DNA of 64,000 bases from Pigmentiphaga daeguensis. Its GTDB lineage: Bacteria > Pseudomonadota > Gammaproteobacteria > Burkholderiales > Burkholderiaceae_B. The notes under the pieces were generated by a model, which ran no database searches, was not told the origin of the DNA, and saw only the letters and a list, made by a program, of their open reading frames with translations. Position numbers and translations under genes: made by a program. Shown here one piece after another: positions 46,076 through 54,720 of this stretch (the stretch's first letter is position 1; every line of letters starts with the position of its first letter). Where the stretch lies: NCBI RefSeq assembly GCF_039523035.1, contig NZ_BAAAEN010000003.1:318924-382923 (forward strand), written 5' to 3'.

Positions 46076-46173
46076 GATCGGACGCGTCTTCGGACACGTC
46101 GAGCAGTTGGCCGATCACTCGGAAAGCGGCAGCCAACCGCAGGAACTTGGGCGGTCGCGCTATCGCCAGCTCA

Positions 46174-47190
46174 TCAAGCCGCCTTGCTGTGTCCTCTATC
46201 GCTTCGATGGGTACGCAGTCCGGTGAAAATGGTCAGCGCGGCCACCAGCAGCCCGTCCGCCAGCGGCGCCTGGCCTAGGGCGACGAAGGCCAGCCCCATC
46301 AGCCCCATTGCCAATGGCATCAGCAGCAGGGTCAGCCGCAGGTTCCGCTGCAGCAGTGCGCCGGCCAGCGATGTGCCCGCGAAGTTGGCCACGCCGAAGC
46401 CCAGCAGGATCGCCGACAACCCGTTCACGCCCACTCCGGCCACGTGCTCGAGGAACGGCCGCAGGTAGGTGAAGAAGGTGAAGTGGCCGACGAACACCAG
46501 CAGCACCGCCATCATGCCGCGCGCCATCTGCGGCCGCCGCATCACTTCCAGTAGCGTGCCCAGGCTGGCCGAGCCGCTGGGCGCCATTCTGGGCAGGGTA
46601 CGCCACTGCCAGGCCAGGGCCAGCACGCCGATCGCCGCCGCCATCAGGAACACGTTGCGCCATCCCACGGCATCGCCCAGGTAGCTGCCCAGCGGCGCCG
46701 CCGCGATGGTGGCGACGGAGACACCGCTGAACACGATCGACAGCGCTCGCGGCACGTCCTGCTCCGGCACCAGGCGCATCGCCGTGGCCGCGGCCATGGT
46801 CCAGAAGCCGCCCAGGGCGATGCCCAGCAGCCCACGTCCCAGCAACACGGCACCGAGGCCGGGGGCGAAGGCAACTAGCAGGCTCGAGCCGATCAACATC
46901 ACCGAGAAGGCCAGCAGCACCCAGCGCCGGTCGATGCCGCGGGTCGCCGCCGCGATCACCAGGCTGGTGGCCAGGGCCAGCGCCGCGGTGGTGGTCACGG
47001 CCTGGCCGGCCATGCCCTCGGTCACGCCGAGGCTGGCGGCCATCGGGGTCAGCAGGCTGGCCGGTAGGAACTCCGCTGTGACCAGGCCGAACACGCCCAG
47101 GGCCAGGGCGAATACGGCACCCCAGGCCGCCTTCTGCGGGGGCGCGGGCGTGGCGTGGCCTGGCTGCGCGGGATGGCTGGACTCGATCAT
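46174..47190 (-). pseudogene. MFS drug/sugar efflux transporter, C-terminally truncated
   Basis: 338 residues; typical members have about 390-400. The first nine or ten membrane helices are normal (AAWGAVFALALGVFGLVTAE, RGIDRRWVLLAFSVMLIGSS, GRGLLGIALGGFWTMAAATA). Homology ends near ADGLLVAALTIFTGLRTH; the last codons SDRGHSKAA are foreign, and an IS3 end lies about 100 bp further on. The last helices are missing, so it is probably inactive. It follows a MerR-type promoter (47362-47383). Confidence 0.75.
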
Positions 47191-47361
47191 GTCGTCGTTC
47201 TCTGCAAGGGGAGGTCAGCGTCTCGGCAACGGAATGTTCCGGAATGAGGGGGGCATGCTGCTTCGCAACAAGCCTGATCGGACCGGAGGGCCGCCACAGC
47301 CCCGACGCAGATGGCCGGACCGTGGAGCGACTCCGCTGGCTACATGCCGATAGTCTCGACC

Positions 47362-47383
47362 CTCACACCAATGTGAGAGTCAA
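47362..47383 (-). promoter_or_regulatory. MerR-type operator/promoter for the MFS gene
   Basis: On the minus strand TTGACT (47383-47378) is followed by the palindrome CTCACAT-TG-GTGTGAG, then GGTCGAGACTA. The spacing from -35 to the GAGACTA region equals about 19 bp, as for MerR family promoters. The same layout recurs at 48289-48319. Confidence 0.6.
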
Positions 47384-47403
47384 GCGGGTGAAACGGCGTA
47401 TCC

Positions 47404-47567
47404 ATGCCCCATGAACCGGGCCCCCACGCGCTCCTCTCCATCGGCGAACTGGCGTGCTGCAGCGACGCCAGCGTCGCGCTCAATCCACCACTACGAGAGC
47501 ACGTCCTGTTGCCCTCCGCGCGTGCCGGCAACGGTTACTGCACGTTCCCCGGGGCCACGGTGTCCCA
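47404..47567 (+). pseudogene. MerR-family regulator, frameshifted fragment
   Basis: The frame reads LSIGELACCSDASV, then the sense continues in another phase as RSIHHYES, then returns with HVLLPSARAGNGYCTFPGAT and VSQAR. This matches the MerR pattern of a DNA-binding helix, HYE.GLLP.ARA.NGYR and so on. It has two frame changes and then breaks at a 52-bp glxA-like repeat. It faces the MFS gene as the intact MerR faces the hydrolase gene. Confidence 0.7.
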
Positions 47568-47619
47568 GGCGCGTGAGCCGGAATGGATCTGTGCCTACAC
47601 ATGATTCGACACGACTGCG
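47568..47619. repeat. 52-bp copy of part of the GlxA-like gene
   Basis: Positions 47568-47619 match 45481-45532 without gaps, 50 of 52 bases identical (differences at 47576 and 47612). The original lies within the coding region for the GlxA-like protein (AGACAGMDLCLHMIRQDC). Here it joins the merR fragment to a transposase fragment, probably by recombination. Confidence 0.85.
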
Positions 47620-47814
47620 ATCAACGGCCTGTACAAGGCCGAGGTCATCCACCGGCGGTCCTGGCGGAACCTGTATAACGTCGAGTTGCCCCCCCTGGAG
47701 TGGGTAGCCTGGTTCAACCACAAGCGGCTGCTTGGGCCGATCGACGACATCCCGCCGGCCGCCGCCGAAGCAAACTACTATCAACAGACGCGTGAGATCG
47801 CCATGGCGGCGTGA
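47620..47814 (+). mobile_element. IS3-family transposase, C-terminal fragment
   Basis: 65 codons: INGLYKAEVIHRRSWRNLYN, then VELPPLEWVAWFNHKRLLGP, then IDDIPPAAAEANYYQQTREI, ending AMAA. This is the end of an IS3 OrfB integrase (the WFNHKRLLGPI and PAAAE motifs). The DDE catalytic core is absent. Confidence 0.85.
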
Positions 47815-47898
47815 CTCACACCAACAAGTCTCCGGAAATCTCGGGACGGTTCACTGACGTCGGTCGACTATCGAGGATAGGGGTACTTCAGAAGCCTG

Positions 47899-48264
47899 CT
47901 AGGCCTCTTCTACCAGCATCTGGCGCAGCCGTGCGCGTCGCTGTTCAAGGTCCGCGATCTGCCGCTCTATGGAAGCGAGTCTCCGGCGTTGCACTTCACT
48001 CGTTTCAGGACACGCTGCAGCGCCTTCGATCATGCGCATGCAATCGGGAAATCCGCGGATTTCCGCCAAGCTGAAGCCTGTGGCGATCAACCTCTGGATC
48101 TGACGGACCTGAGTGACGGCGACTGGGAGAAACATCCGATAGCCGTTTTCCGCGCGTACGGAAGCTAGCAGTCCGTTGTCGTCGTAATGCCGGATCGAGC
48201 GCCGGCTTGCTCCTGTCTTGTGGGCGAGCTCGCCAATGGTCATGGGGCTTTGAGGCTTGGACAT
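47899..48264 (-). CDS. MerR-family transcriptional regulator
   Basis: 121 residues. DNA-binding domain: MTIGELAHKTGASRRSIRHY, DDNGLLASVRAENGYRMFLP. Then a coiled-coil helix at about 80-115 (QRRRLASIERQIADLEQRRA). One Cys appears in the linker region (FPDCMRM) and another in ACPE; no clear metal site. It is divergent from the hydrolase gene at 48354, whose promoter holds a MerR-type operator. Confidence 0.88.
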   Translation of the reverse strand: MSKPQSPMTIGELAHKTGASRRSIRHYDDNGLLASVRAENGYRMFLPVAVTQVRQIQRLIATGFSLAEIRGFPDCMRMIEGAAACPETSEVQRRRLASIERQIADLEQRRARLRQMLVEEA

Positions 48265-48288
48265 GGGCCCACTGTACCATTTCCCCGC

Positions 48289-48319
48289 TTGACACTCACA
48301 TCAATGTGAGGCTTGAGAC
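48289..48319 (+). promoter_or_regulatory. MerR-type promoter for the hydrolase gene
   Basis: TTGACA (48289-48294), then the perfect inverted repeat CTCACAT-CA-ATGTGAG (48295-48310) inside a 19-bp spacer, then TGAGAC (48314-48319). Long spacing plus a centred palindrome is the hallmark of MerR-activated promoters. Confidence 0.7.
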
Positions 48320-48353
48320 TAGGCGTGTTCTAGGAACCGAGGAGTACGTGTCT

Positions 48354-49262
48354 ATGTCTTTGTCGAAGCTTCGTGGTGCACTCGGCGCACTGATAGCGAC
48401 ATTCGCGCTACTAGCCGCCGCACCGGCTACGTTCGCCGCAACCCGGGATTACACCGTCACTGCCCCCGATGGAGTGGTGCTGGCCGTCCAGGAAGCTGGT
48501 GATCCCGAGGGTTCTCCCATCATTTTCATTCATGGCCTGCTGGGTAGCCGGCTGAACTGGACTAAGCAATTACAGGACCCTCGACTCCAGCATTACCGAT
48601 TGATCACTTACGACCTGCGCGGGCACGGCCTGTCGGGCAAGCCGGCCGAGGCCAGCTCCTACACCGACGGACGCCGCTGGGCCGATGACCTGGCCGCGAT
48701 CATCGAATCGACACACGCGCACAAGCCGGTGCTCGTGGGATGGTCGCTGGGCGGTGCCGTGATATCGAACTACCTGGCGGCCTATGGCGACAAAGGTATC
48801 GCCGGCGCCGTCTATGTCAACGGAGTGATCGAACTGAAGCCCGACCAGATCGTGGCGCACCCAGAAGTCTATCGCGACATGATCGCTTCGGACTTGCAAA
48901 CCCACTTGGACGGCGAGCGCGCTTTCCTGAGGCTGTGCTTCCACCGCCAGCCCGACGCGACCACGTTCTCCTTGCTGCTGGCCAACGCCGCGCTGGCATC
49001 GTGGGACATGCAACGTGCCGTGCAGTCGATGACGGTCGAGGCAGCCAAAGGATTGAGCAAGGCCGAGGTTCCGCTCCTGCTGCTCTACGGCGCCCAGGAC
49101 GCGCTCGTGAAGGCCAAGCCCAGTATCGCCAGGGCCAAGAGCCTCAACCCACGAATCCGCAGCGAGCTGTATGCCGATTCGGGACACGCGCCATTCCTCG
49201 AAGAACCGGAGCGCTTCAACCGGGACCTGTCGGATTTCGTTCGCATGGCTCTTTCACGCTAG
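48354..49262 (+). CDS. Exported alpha/beta-hydrolase
   Basis: 302 residues from ATG 48354 after GAGGAG. Signal peptide ends around PATFA. Nucleophile elbow GWSLGGA (Ser), oxyanion region IIFIHGLLGSRLNW, acid in LLLYGAQDALVKAKPS, His in ADSGHAPFLEEP. Substrate unknown; members include esterases, haloperoxidases and lactonases. It is under the intact MerR regulator and 23 bp ahead of a broken dehalogenase-like gene, suggesting a small stress or xenobiotic module. Confidence 0.88.
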   Translation: MSLSKLRGALGALIATFALLAAAPATFAATRDYTVTAPDGVVLAVQEAGDPEGSPIIFIHGLLGSRLNWTKQLQDPRLQHYRLITYDLRGHGLSGKPAEASSYTDGRRWADDLAAIIESTHAHKPVLVGWSLGGAVISNYLAAYGDKGIAGAVYVNGVIELKPDQIVAHPEVYRDMIASDLQTHLDGERAFLRLCFHRQPDATTFSLLLANAALASWDMQRAVQSMTVEAAKGLSKAEVPLLLLYGAQDALVKAKPSIARAKSLNPRIRSELYADSGHAPFLEEPERFNRDLSDFVRMALSR

Positions 49263-49284
49263 CGATCCATACCGTACGGAGTTG

Positions 49285-50218
49285 ATGATGTCGGGTATCG
49301 ACGGCATTGCATCGTGGAACTCATTTGCTGGATTCTCAGAGTTGCACATCGAGGCGGGCGGCGTGGCGTTCCGCGGCGTCACTGGCGGCTCCGGAGGACC
49401 GCCCGTGCTGCTGCTACACGGCTACCCACAAACCCATCTTGCATGGCGTCATGTCGCGCCACGGCTGGCACAGTCGTTTACGGTCGTGGCGCCGGACCTG
49501 CCCGGCTACGGTAGCAGTCGGGCTGACTCGGATCGGCCGCGCTGGACCAAGCGCCGCGTGGCCAACGCCTTGATTGCCTTGATGGCCAAACTTGGACACC
49601 GCCGGTTTGCCGTTGTGGGACACGGGGGCACGCGCCGGATACCGCCTTGCGCTCGATTACCCGGGGCATGTGACGCACTTCGCCTCGCTGGCCGTGATTC
49701 CGACCCTGGATGCATGGGATCTGGTGGACGAACGATTTGGACGCACCAATTTCCATTGGTTCTTCCTGGCCCAGCCATTCGGGCTCCCGGAAAGGCTGCT
49801 GTCCGCCGACCCGCAGGCATTCATCGATGCTGCGCTGGCCCGTATGGCGGGCGGGCTGGGCAATGTCGAGCCGTTCGCTCTCGAGGCCTATCGGCGTGCG
49901 TTCCAAGATCCCGATGTTCGGCACGCCATCTGCGAGGACTATCGGGCAGCAGCGCAGGAGGACCGCGCCTGCGATGCGGCCGACCGTGCCGTAGGCAGGA
50001 AGCTGTCCTGCCCCGTGCTTGTGCTTTGGCCACAAGGGTGGGAAGGCCCGTCCCCCATCGACATCTGGTGCCGATGGGCCAACAACGTCCAAGGCGTACC
50101 CATCCGGGGCGGCCACCTTCAACCGGAGGAGTCGCCAGAAGAGGTATTGGCAGCGATGCTTCCATTTCTTATGGGCACAGGGGCTTCCGGCATGCCGATC
50201 GCAGACTCGTCAGCCTAA
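49285..50218 (+). pseudogene. Haloacetate-dehalogenase-like hydrolase, frameshifted at the nucleophile
   Basis: N-terminal part: GGPPVLLLHGYPQTHLAWRH, LAQSFTVVAPDLPGYGSSRA, LGHRRFAVVGHGG. C-terminal part in another phase: ARAGYRLALDYPGHVTHFAS, DERFGRTNFHWFFLAQPFGL, CPVLVLWPQGWEG and VPIRGGHLQPEE. The expected junction is VGHDRGARAGYR, but the DNA reads a run of five G at 49624-49628, losing the nucleophile Asp and shifting frame. So it cannot make an active enzyme. Confidence 0.8.
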
Positions 50219-50284
50219 GAATTCGACTAACTTGCACGCGACTGCCTCCGGCTATTATTCCGGCAAGAATTGACTGCGGTGGAC

Positions 50285-50516
50285 GTAGTTGCGCCCATGA
50301 GAAGCATCCGCTCCAGCCAATGGGACGATGCCCTGCATGGAACTCAACAGCCCTCCGTTGGAACGGCTCGATCACACTCGCCAGCAGCTTCCACGGCACA
50401 ACTTCCTGCATACGCCCCAGGAATGCTTTCCATCGGGTCACGGTTTCCTGCCTGCAAACTCGGCCGATGCGAAACTCAACTACCCGTGGGCTTCGAGCCC
50501 CTTGAGTACCCGTCAT
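50285..50516 (-). mobile_element. IS5-family transposase fragment
   Basis: On the minus strand a frame reads ETVTRWKAFLGRMQEVVPWK followed by LLASVIEPFQR and HRPIG, then a frameshift into LERMLLMG. That is the IS5 transposase N-terminus (PW..L..VIEP..., then GRRPIGLERML). Only about 70 codons remain. Confidence 0.6.
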
Positions 50517-50524
50517 TTCATGCG

Positions 50525-51424
50525 TTAGAAGGGCCTCACCGCAATCAGCTGTTCACGCAGCCACTGATGTCCTAAATCTTCGTCAAAGCGCGGATGCCAA
50601 CCGACCTGCAGCTGGAACGGATCGAATGCGAATGGGAGGTCGAAGCGGTCGATCATGTGATCAAAGCGGTGTAGGAAGCGCTCAGGCAACGTCGCCAGGC
50701 AGTTCGTGCGCTCAAGTATCGGTGGCACCGCTGTGTAGTACTGCACGGATACCGTGGTGTGTCGATAATGCCCCAGCTCTGCAAGAAAATCATCGATCCC
50801 ACTGTGATAACTGCCATTGGTAGACACCAGCACATGCTCATAAGCGCAGTATTGCTCCAGCGTCATTGCAGCCGTGCCGCGAGGATGCCCTTTGCGTTGG
50901 GCCACCTGAAACCTGTCGTCGACCAGATCATGGGTGCGCAAACCAGGGGGCATGAAGGCTCGGGTGCCGATCACCAGGTCGATGCGGCCGCGAGCTGCAA
51001 GATCCAGGACCTCATCCCGGGGTATCTGGAGCATGGCCAATCTAATGCCTGCATACGACTGCTTCCGAATGCACTCGATGAGATCCAGTCCAATCGTCAT
51101 CGCGGCATTGTCATTGAGGGCGATCGTGAAATCGCGCTTGGCCGTGCTGGGATCGAAAGCGTAGGGCGCCTCGACAAGATCCTCAAGCCGTGTCAGCAAC
51201 TCATGCAGGGGTGATTTCAGCTGCGCTGCACGTGGCGTCAACCGCATACCTCGGCCGCGCTCGGCCGGCACCAGCAAAGGATCATCAAGCACCTGCCGCA
51301 AGCGGGCCAATTGGGCTGAGAGTGCAGGCTGGCTGATGGCTAAGCGTCGTGCTGCACGAGTGACGTTGGCCTCTTCAAGCAGAACATCCAACGACACCAG
51401 TAGACCCATGTCGTGCTTCTTCAT
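50525..51424 (-). CDS. LysR-family transcriptional regulator
   Basis: 299 residues. HTH: LVSLDVLLEEANVTRAARRL, AISQPALSAQLARLRQVLDD. The effector domain (KRDFTIALNDNAAMTIGLDL, GRIDLVIGTRAFMPPGLRTH) resembles NodD/NahR-type LysR proteins. It is divergent from a SnoaL-like gene at 51524 and separated by 100 bp, and probably regulates it. Confidence 0.92.
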   Translation of the reverse strand: MKKHDMGLLVSLDVLLEEANVTRAARRLAISQPALSAQLARLRQVLDDPLLVPAERGRGMRLTPRAAQLKSPLHELLTRLEDLVEAPYAFDPSTAKRDFTIALNDNAAMTIGLDLIECIRKQSYAGIRLAMLQIPRDEVLDLAARGRIDLVIGTRAFMPPGLRTHDLVDDRFQVAQRKGHPRGTAAMTLEQYCAYEHVLVSTNGSYHSGIDDFLAELGHYRHTTVSVQYYTAVPPILERTNCLATLPERFLHRFDHMIDRFDLPFAFDPFQLQVGWHPRFDEDLGHQWLREQLIAVRPF

Positions 51425-51523
51425 AACTTTAATCTATTGCTAGCTACTATCAAATATCAATTTTACAGATCCATTCCTGGCGCTGTCTAATCTCGCTGTA
51501 CACCCTGCTACAGGAGAATAGTC

Positions 51524-51916
51524 ATGCATACCTACGAAACAAAGCTTGCTTTGGCCAAGCAGTTTCATGCCGCACTGACCCGCCGCGACTGGCAGGCGAT
51601 CCGTAAGCTTCTTACCGACGATGCCACCTGGGTTCTGCCCGGAGACAATCAGATCTCTGGTCCAGCGGTCGGTGCGGAAGCAGTCGTTGCCAGAGCTGAG
51701 CTAATTGCCAGCTTCGGCCTGAATTTCGAGCTCAAGCACATTCTGGTAAGCCGGGATAATGTCGCGCTCTCGCTGCATAACACTGCACGCCGGAATGACC
51801 TCGTACTGGACGAGCATCTGGCTACGGTCTGCACCTTGCGCGATGGCAAGATCTCTGCTATCGAGACCTACCTGTCCGACCTGCCGGGCATGAATGCCTT
51901 TTTTGCCAGGGACTGA
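51524..51916 (+). CDS. SnoaL-like/NTF2-fold protein
   Basis: 130 residues, single cone-shaped NTF2 fold: LALAKQFHAALTRRDWQAIR, KLLTDDATWVLPGDNQISGP, then HNTARRNDLVLDEHLATVCT and GKISAIETYLSDLPGMNAFF. Ligand and reaction unknown; relatives are cyclases, isomerases or binding proteins. Its ATG has GGAG upstream. It is under the divergent LysR. Confidence 0.85.
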   Translation: MHTYETKLALAKQFHAALTRRDWQAIRKLLTDDATWVLPGDNQISGPAVGAEAVVARAELIASFGLNFELKHILVSRDNVALSLHNTARRNDLVLDEHLATVCTLRDGKISAIETYLSDLPGMNAFFARD

Positions 51917-52158
51917 AGGTTCGAGGTCAAGGCGACGCCCTCGGTCGAGAGTGGAGCTTGGCCGAGCTTGCCGATGCCCATGCCGTCATAGCCCGATCGG
52001 CGAACTCGGCCCGCCATTGCTATCGCGCCGAGTCAGGCCTGCGCTACCGGCTCCTAGGAAACCATCATGGCGTCGACTTGGTCACGTCAGCGCAGTTCAC
52101 TTGCGCTACGGCCATGACGCCTATATGATTCGTATACGTTTCATATACAACTAGACAC

Positions 52159-52371
52159 ATGGGTATCGTGAACATCGACGACGATCTGCATGACCAACTG
52201 CGCAAGGCCAGCGCAGTATCGTGCCGGTCGATCAACGCACAGGCAGCCTTCTGGATCAGGATCGGCATGCTGTGCGAAATGAATCCAACGCAAAGCTTCA
52301 ACGATATCGTTGCCCGTGAACTGCGGGCCGCGGGCGTTGTGGCACAACCCATCAAGATGGGGGCGGCATGA
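52159..52371 (+). CDS. ParD-like antitoxin-family protein
   Basis: 70 residues. NIDDDLHDQLRKASAVSCRS, INAQAAFWIRIGMLCEMNPT is the ParD-like ribbon-helix-helix family. It overlaps the methionine aminopeptidase gene by 4 nt, a pairing seen repeatedly in proteobacterial accessory DNA. Whether the pair is a toxin-antitoxin system is unproven. Confidence 0.8.
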   Translation: MGIVNIDDDLHDQLRKASAVSCRSINAQAAFWIRIGMLCEMNPTQSFNDIVARELRAAGVVAQPIKMGAA

Positions 52372-53135
52372 CCAAGCGGCCAGAAGAAATCGCGCTGATG
52401 GCGGAGTCAGGCCAGCTTTTGGCACAGGTGTTCAGCCATCTTGATCGGCTGAATCTGATTGGCATGTCCACGATGCAGGTCAATGATCTGGTCGATGACC
52501 TCATCGTCCATGAATTCAACGCACGCCCGGCCAGCAAAGGGCAATACGGTTACGCCTACGCGCTAAACGCCTCCCGCAACCATGTGGTCTGCCACGGCGT
52601 TCCTTCCGCCGAGGACATCCTGCAGGACGGGGACATCGTCAATTTCGACATCACGCTGGAGAAGAATGGCTACATCGCCGATTCCAGCAAGACCTATCTG
52701 GTGGGCCAGGTGTCGCAGCCGGCACGGCGGCTCGTGCAAGTGGCTTATGAAGCGATGTGGAAAGGCATCCAGGCTGTCCGCCCAGGTGCCACGCTCGGTG
52801 ACGTGGGCCACGCCATCGAGCGGCATGCCCGCAGGAATGGTTATTCGATCGTCCGGGAATACTGTGGGCACGGTATCGGTCGTGAAATGCACGAGGACCC
52901 CCAGGTTTTGCACTGGGGCAAGCCGCGAACGGGGCTAGTACTGCGCGAAGGCATGGTTTTCACCATAGAGCCGATGGTGAACCAAGGACGACGTGCCATT
53001 CGAACTGAGGACGACGGCTGGACGGTGGTTACGCGCGATGGGCAATTGTCGGCTCAGTTCGAGCATACCGTTGCTGTCACCGGGAACGGTGTGCGTGTCT
53101 TGACGCTGCGCCCGGGCGAAAAGGCGTTGCACTGA
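52368..53135 (+). CDS. map: Type I methionine aminopeptidase (accessory copy)
   Basis: 255 residues. Metal ligands and substrate pocket: NHVVCHGVPSAEDILQDGDI, VNFDITLEKNGYIADSSKTY, GHGIGREMHEDPQVLHWGKP, REGMVFTIEPMVNQGRRAIR, TRDGQLSAQFEHTVAVTGNG. All Asp/His/Glu ligands appear present. It removes initiator Met from nascent proteins. An island-borne second map next to a ParD-like gene suggests a conditional or protective role. Confidence 0.92.
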   Translation: MTKRPEEIALMAESGQLLAQVFSHLDRLNLIGMSTMQVNDLVDDLIVHEFNARPASKGQYGYAYALNASRNHVVCHGVPSAEDILQDGDIVNFDITLEKNGYIADSSKTYLVGQVSQPARRLVQVAYEAMWKGIQAVRPGATLGDVGHAIERHARRNGYSIVREYCGHGIGREMHEDPQVLHWGKPRTGLVLREGMVFTIEPMVNQGRRAIRTEDDGWTVVTRDGQLSAQFEHTVAVTGNGVRVLTLRPGEKALH

Positions 53136-53239
53136 TCCAGTGTGGTAGCGATACGGACTTTCGCTCAGGATCTGACTTTGACTTCGGGTAAGAACACGCC
53201 GTTGCCGGCGTGCTCTCCTCATAGAACAGTGCATGAGAT

Positions 53240-53404
53240 TCCACCCCGTTAACACGGACACTTCCGAGCAAGCCCATATCGAGCAAAAGAAGTGTCCATG
53301 AAACGAAAGAAATACAGCCCCTAATTCAAGCGGATGGGCATTGAACTGGCTCGCCGTTCAGAGGCCAGTCGCTGCAGATTACCCAGGAAATTGGAATAGC
53401 CCCG
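53240..53404 (+). mobile_element. IS3-family left end with broken orfA, interrupting the integrase
   Basis: CCGTTAACACGGACACTTCC (about 53246-53265) resembles an IS3 end; ATG 53298 encodes MKRKKYSP then TAA, then FKR...IELARRSEAS and, after a frame slip, QITQEIGIAP. That is an OrfA N-terminus with a stop (GAA to TAA) and a frameshift. Its right edge at about 53404 coincides with the end of integrase homology. Confidence 0.65.
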
Positions 53405-54271
53405 AGGTGTGTCGATCAGGCGCTTGCGCTTCTTCCTGGTGAGCAGCTTGCGCTGCTTGAGCCTGGCCACCGGGATGATCCACAGGCCCCGGTCGAGGTC
53501 GAACTGATCGGGCGTGGCGAAGCGCAACTCGCCAGTGCGCACACCGGTGAGCATCAACAGCCGCAAGCCCAACTGCGTGTTCAGGCGACCGCGGTACTTG
53601 CGCAGCGTCTGCAGCATGACTGGCAGCTCGTGCATGCGCAGGAACGGGTTGTGTTCGACCGGCGGCAATGGCAGCGCGACCACTTCCAGGTCCCTGGACG
53701 GGCTCTCGCCCATGTTGGGAATCGCCACCGTGGCGTAGGTGAACAACTGGGTAAACCAGGTCCGCAGCTTCTCGGCCACGGACAGCGAGCCGCGCTTTTC
53801 CACCTTGCCGATGATGTCCAGCAGGTGTGCGCGGGTGATCTCGTAGATGGTCAGGTGCCGCAGCGAGGGGAACACGTCTTTCTTGAAGACGCGCCCGATC
53901 TGTTCCAGGCTGGTCTGCCGTCCTTCCTCCAGCGAGAGCCGGCGATGGGCCAGCCATTGCTCGTAGACGGCCATGAAGGTGTGCTCGCCGGCCAGGACGA
54001 TCGCGTGCCGCTTGCGCTTGCGTTCGCTGTGGGGATTGACGCCCTTGGCGAGCAGCGAGCGGGCTTCATCGCGCAGCGCGCGGGCGTCCTTCAGGGAAAG
54101 CGCCGGGTAGTTACCGAGGGTGATGCGCTCGCGCTTGCCAAACCACGAATAGCGGAAGTGCCAGGCCTTGGTGCCGATGGCGGAAACGTAGAGATAGAGG
54201 CCGTCGAAGTCGGCCAGCGCGTATGGCTTGCCGGTGCACTTGGCCTGCCGTGCCGTGAGGTCCGAAAGCAT
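53321..54271 (-). pseudogene. int: Tyrosine integrase (DUF4102 type), C-terminally truncated
   Basis: 316 residues versus about 400 or more for the family. N-terminal arm-binding domain: LTARQAKCTGKPYALADFDG, LYLYVSAIGTKAWHFRYSWF, ITLGNYPALSLKDARALRDE. Core domain keeps the first catalytic Arg (LTGVRTGELRFATPDQFDLD), but the frame ends in IDTPRGYSNFL and IS3-derived residues, so the His-x-x-Arg and Tyr are missing. It cannot recombine DNA. Its start is 240 bp from the right attachment-like repeat, as expected for an island integrase. Confidence 0.88.
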
Positions 54272-54398
54272 GATCCCAACTCCTTGAAAGCGAGTTGAGT
54301 GCCATGTTTCCCGTCGGGCCCCGGCTCCCCCAGCAACAATGCGGAACTGGGAAGCTCCGCATTGCGATGTACCACCTGATGTACCGGTTTTGACCGGC

Positions 54399-54692
54399 TG
54401 TCAGTGGATTTCGCTGGACGTCACTGGAACGGGTTTTCCGAAAAAACCGAACCGTGACAATGACTTGCAACACTCCATGGACGTCCTTGGAAAACCCTGG
54501 AAAGTCGAAGTGGAGCGGGTGAAGGGAATCGATCCAATCATTCAACCCATTGATTAATAACGGGTTTCCCAAGTTCGGATGTCCGGTTTGGGCCGTAAAT
54601 GATACCAGTTTTGCCCTCCTGATGGATAGATGCATCCACTGCGGTCTTAGGGCAGCCACTGACAGCCACTGACAGCCACTGAGTTGTGTGCC
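54399..54692. repeat. Repeated arm-type motifs around the right attachment-like core
   Basis: CTGTCAGTGG at 54399-54408 and its inverse CCACTGACAG repeated in tandem at 54656-54685 (unit GACAGCCACT, three copies in 54652-54682). GGACGTCACTGGAA and GGACGTCCTTGGAA also flank the core at about 54417 and 54478. These are candidate integrase arm-binding sites; no protein-coding frame is supported here. Confidence 0.5.
54511..54578. repeat. Attachment-like repeat, right copy
   Basis: TGGAGCGGGTGAAGGGAA (54511-54528), identical to 24420-24437, plus 50 bp of weaker similarity. The complement fits the last 18 bases of a tRNA-Gly(CCC). The next bases do not continue a tRNA cloverleaf, so no tRNA gene is present here. 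Confidence 0.65.
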
Positions 54693-54720
54693 CAGCGGCC
54701 TGCTCCTAAGCGAAGCGACA

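Noticed and set aside
51917..52158. Possible gene remnant between the SnoaL-like and ParD-like genes
   Set aside because: A short open stretch (EWSLAELADAHAVIARSANS) looks protein-like, but I cannot place it in a family.
54511..54590. A complete tRNA-Gly gene at the right repeat
   Set aside because: Only the last 18 bases match; the following bases cannot form anticodon, D and acceptor arms.
54651..54692. CRISPR array
   Set aside because: The repeat unit is only 10 bp, directly abutting, without spacers or cas genes.
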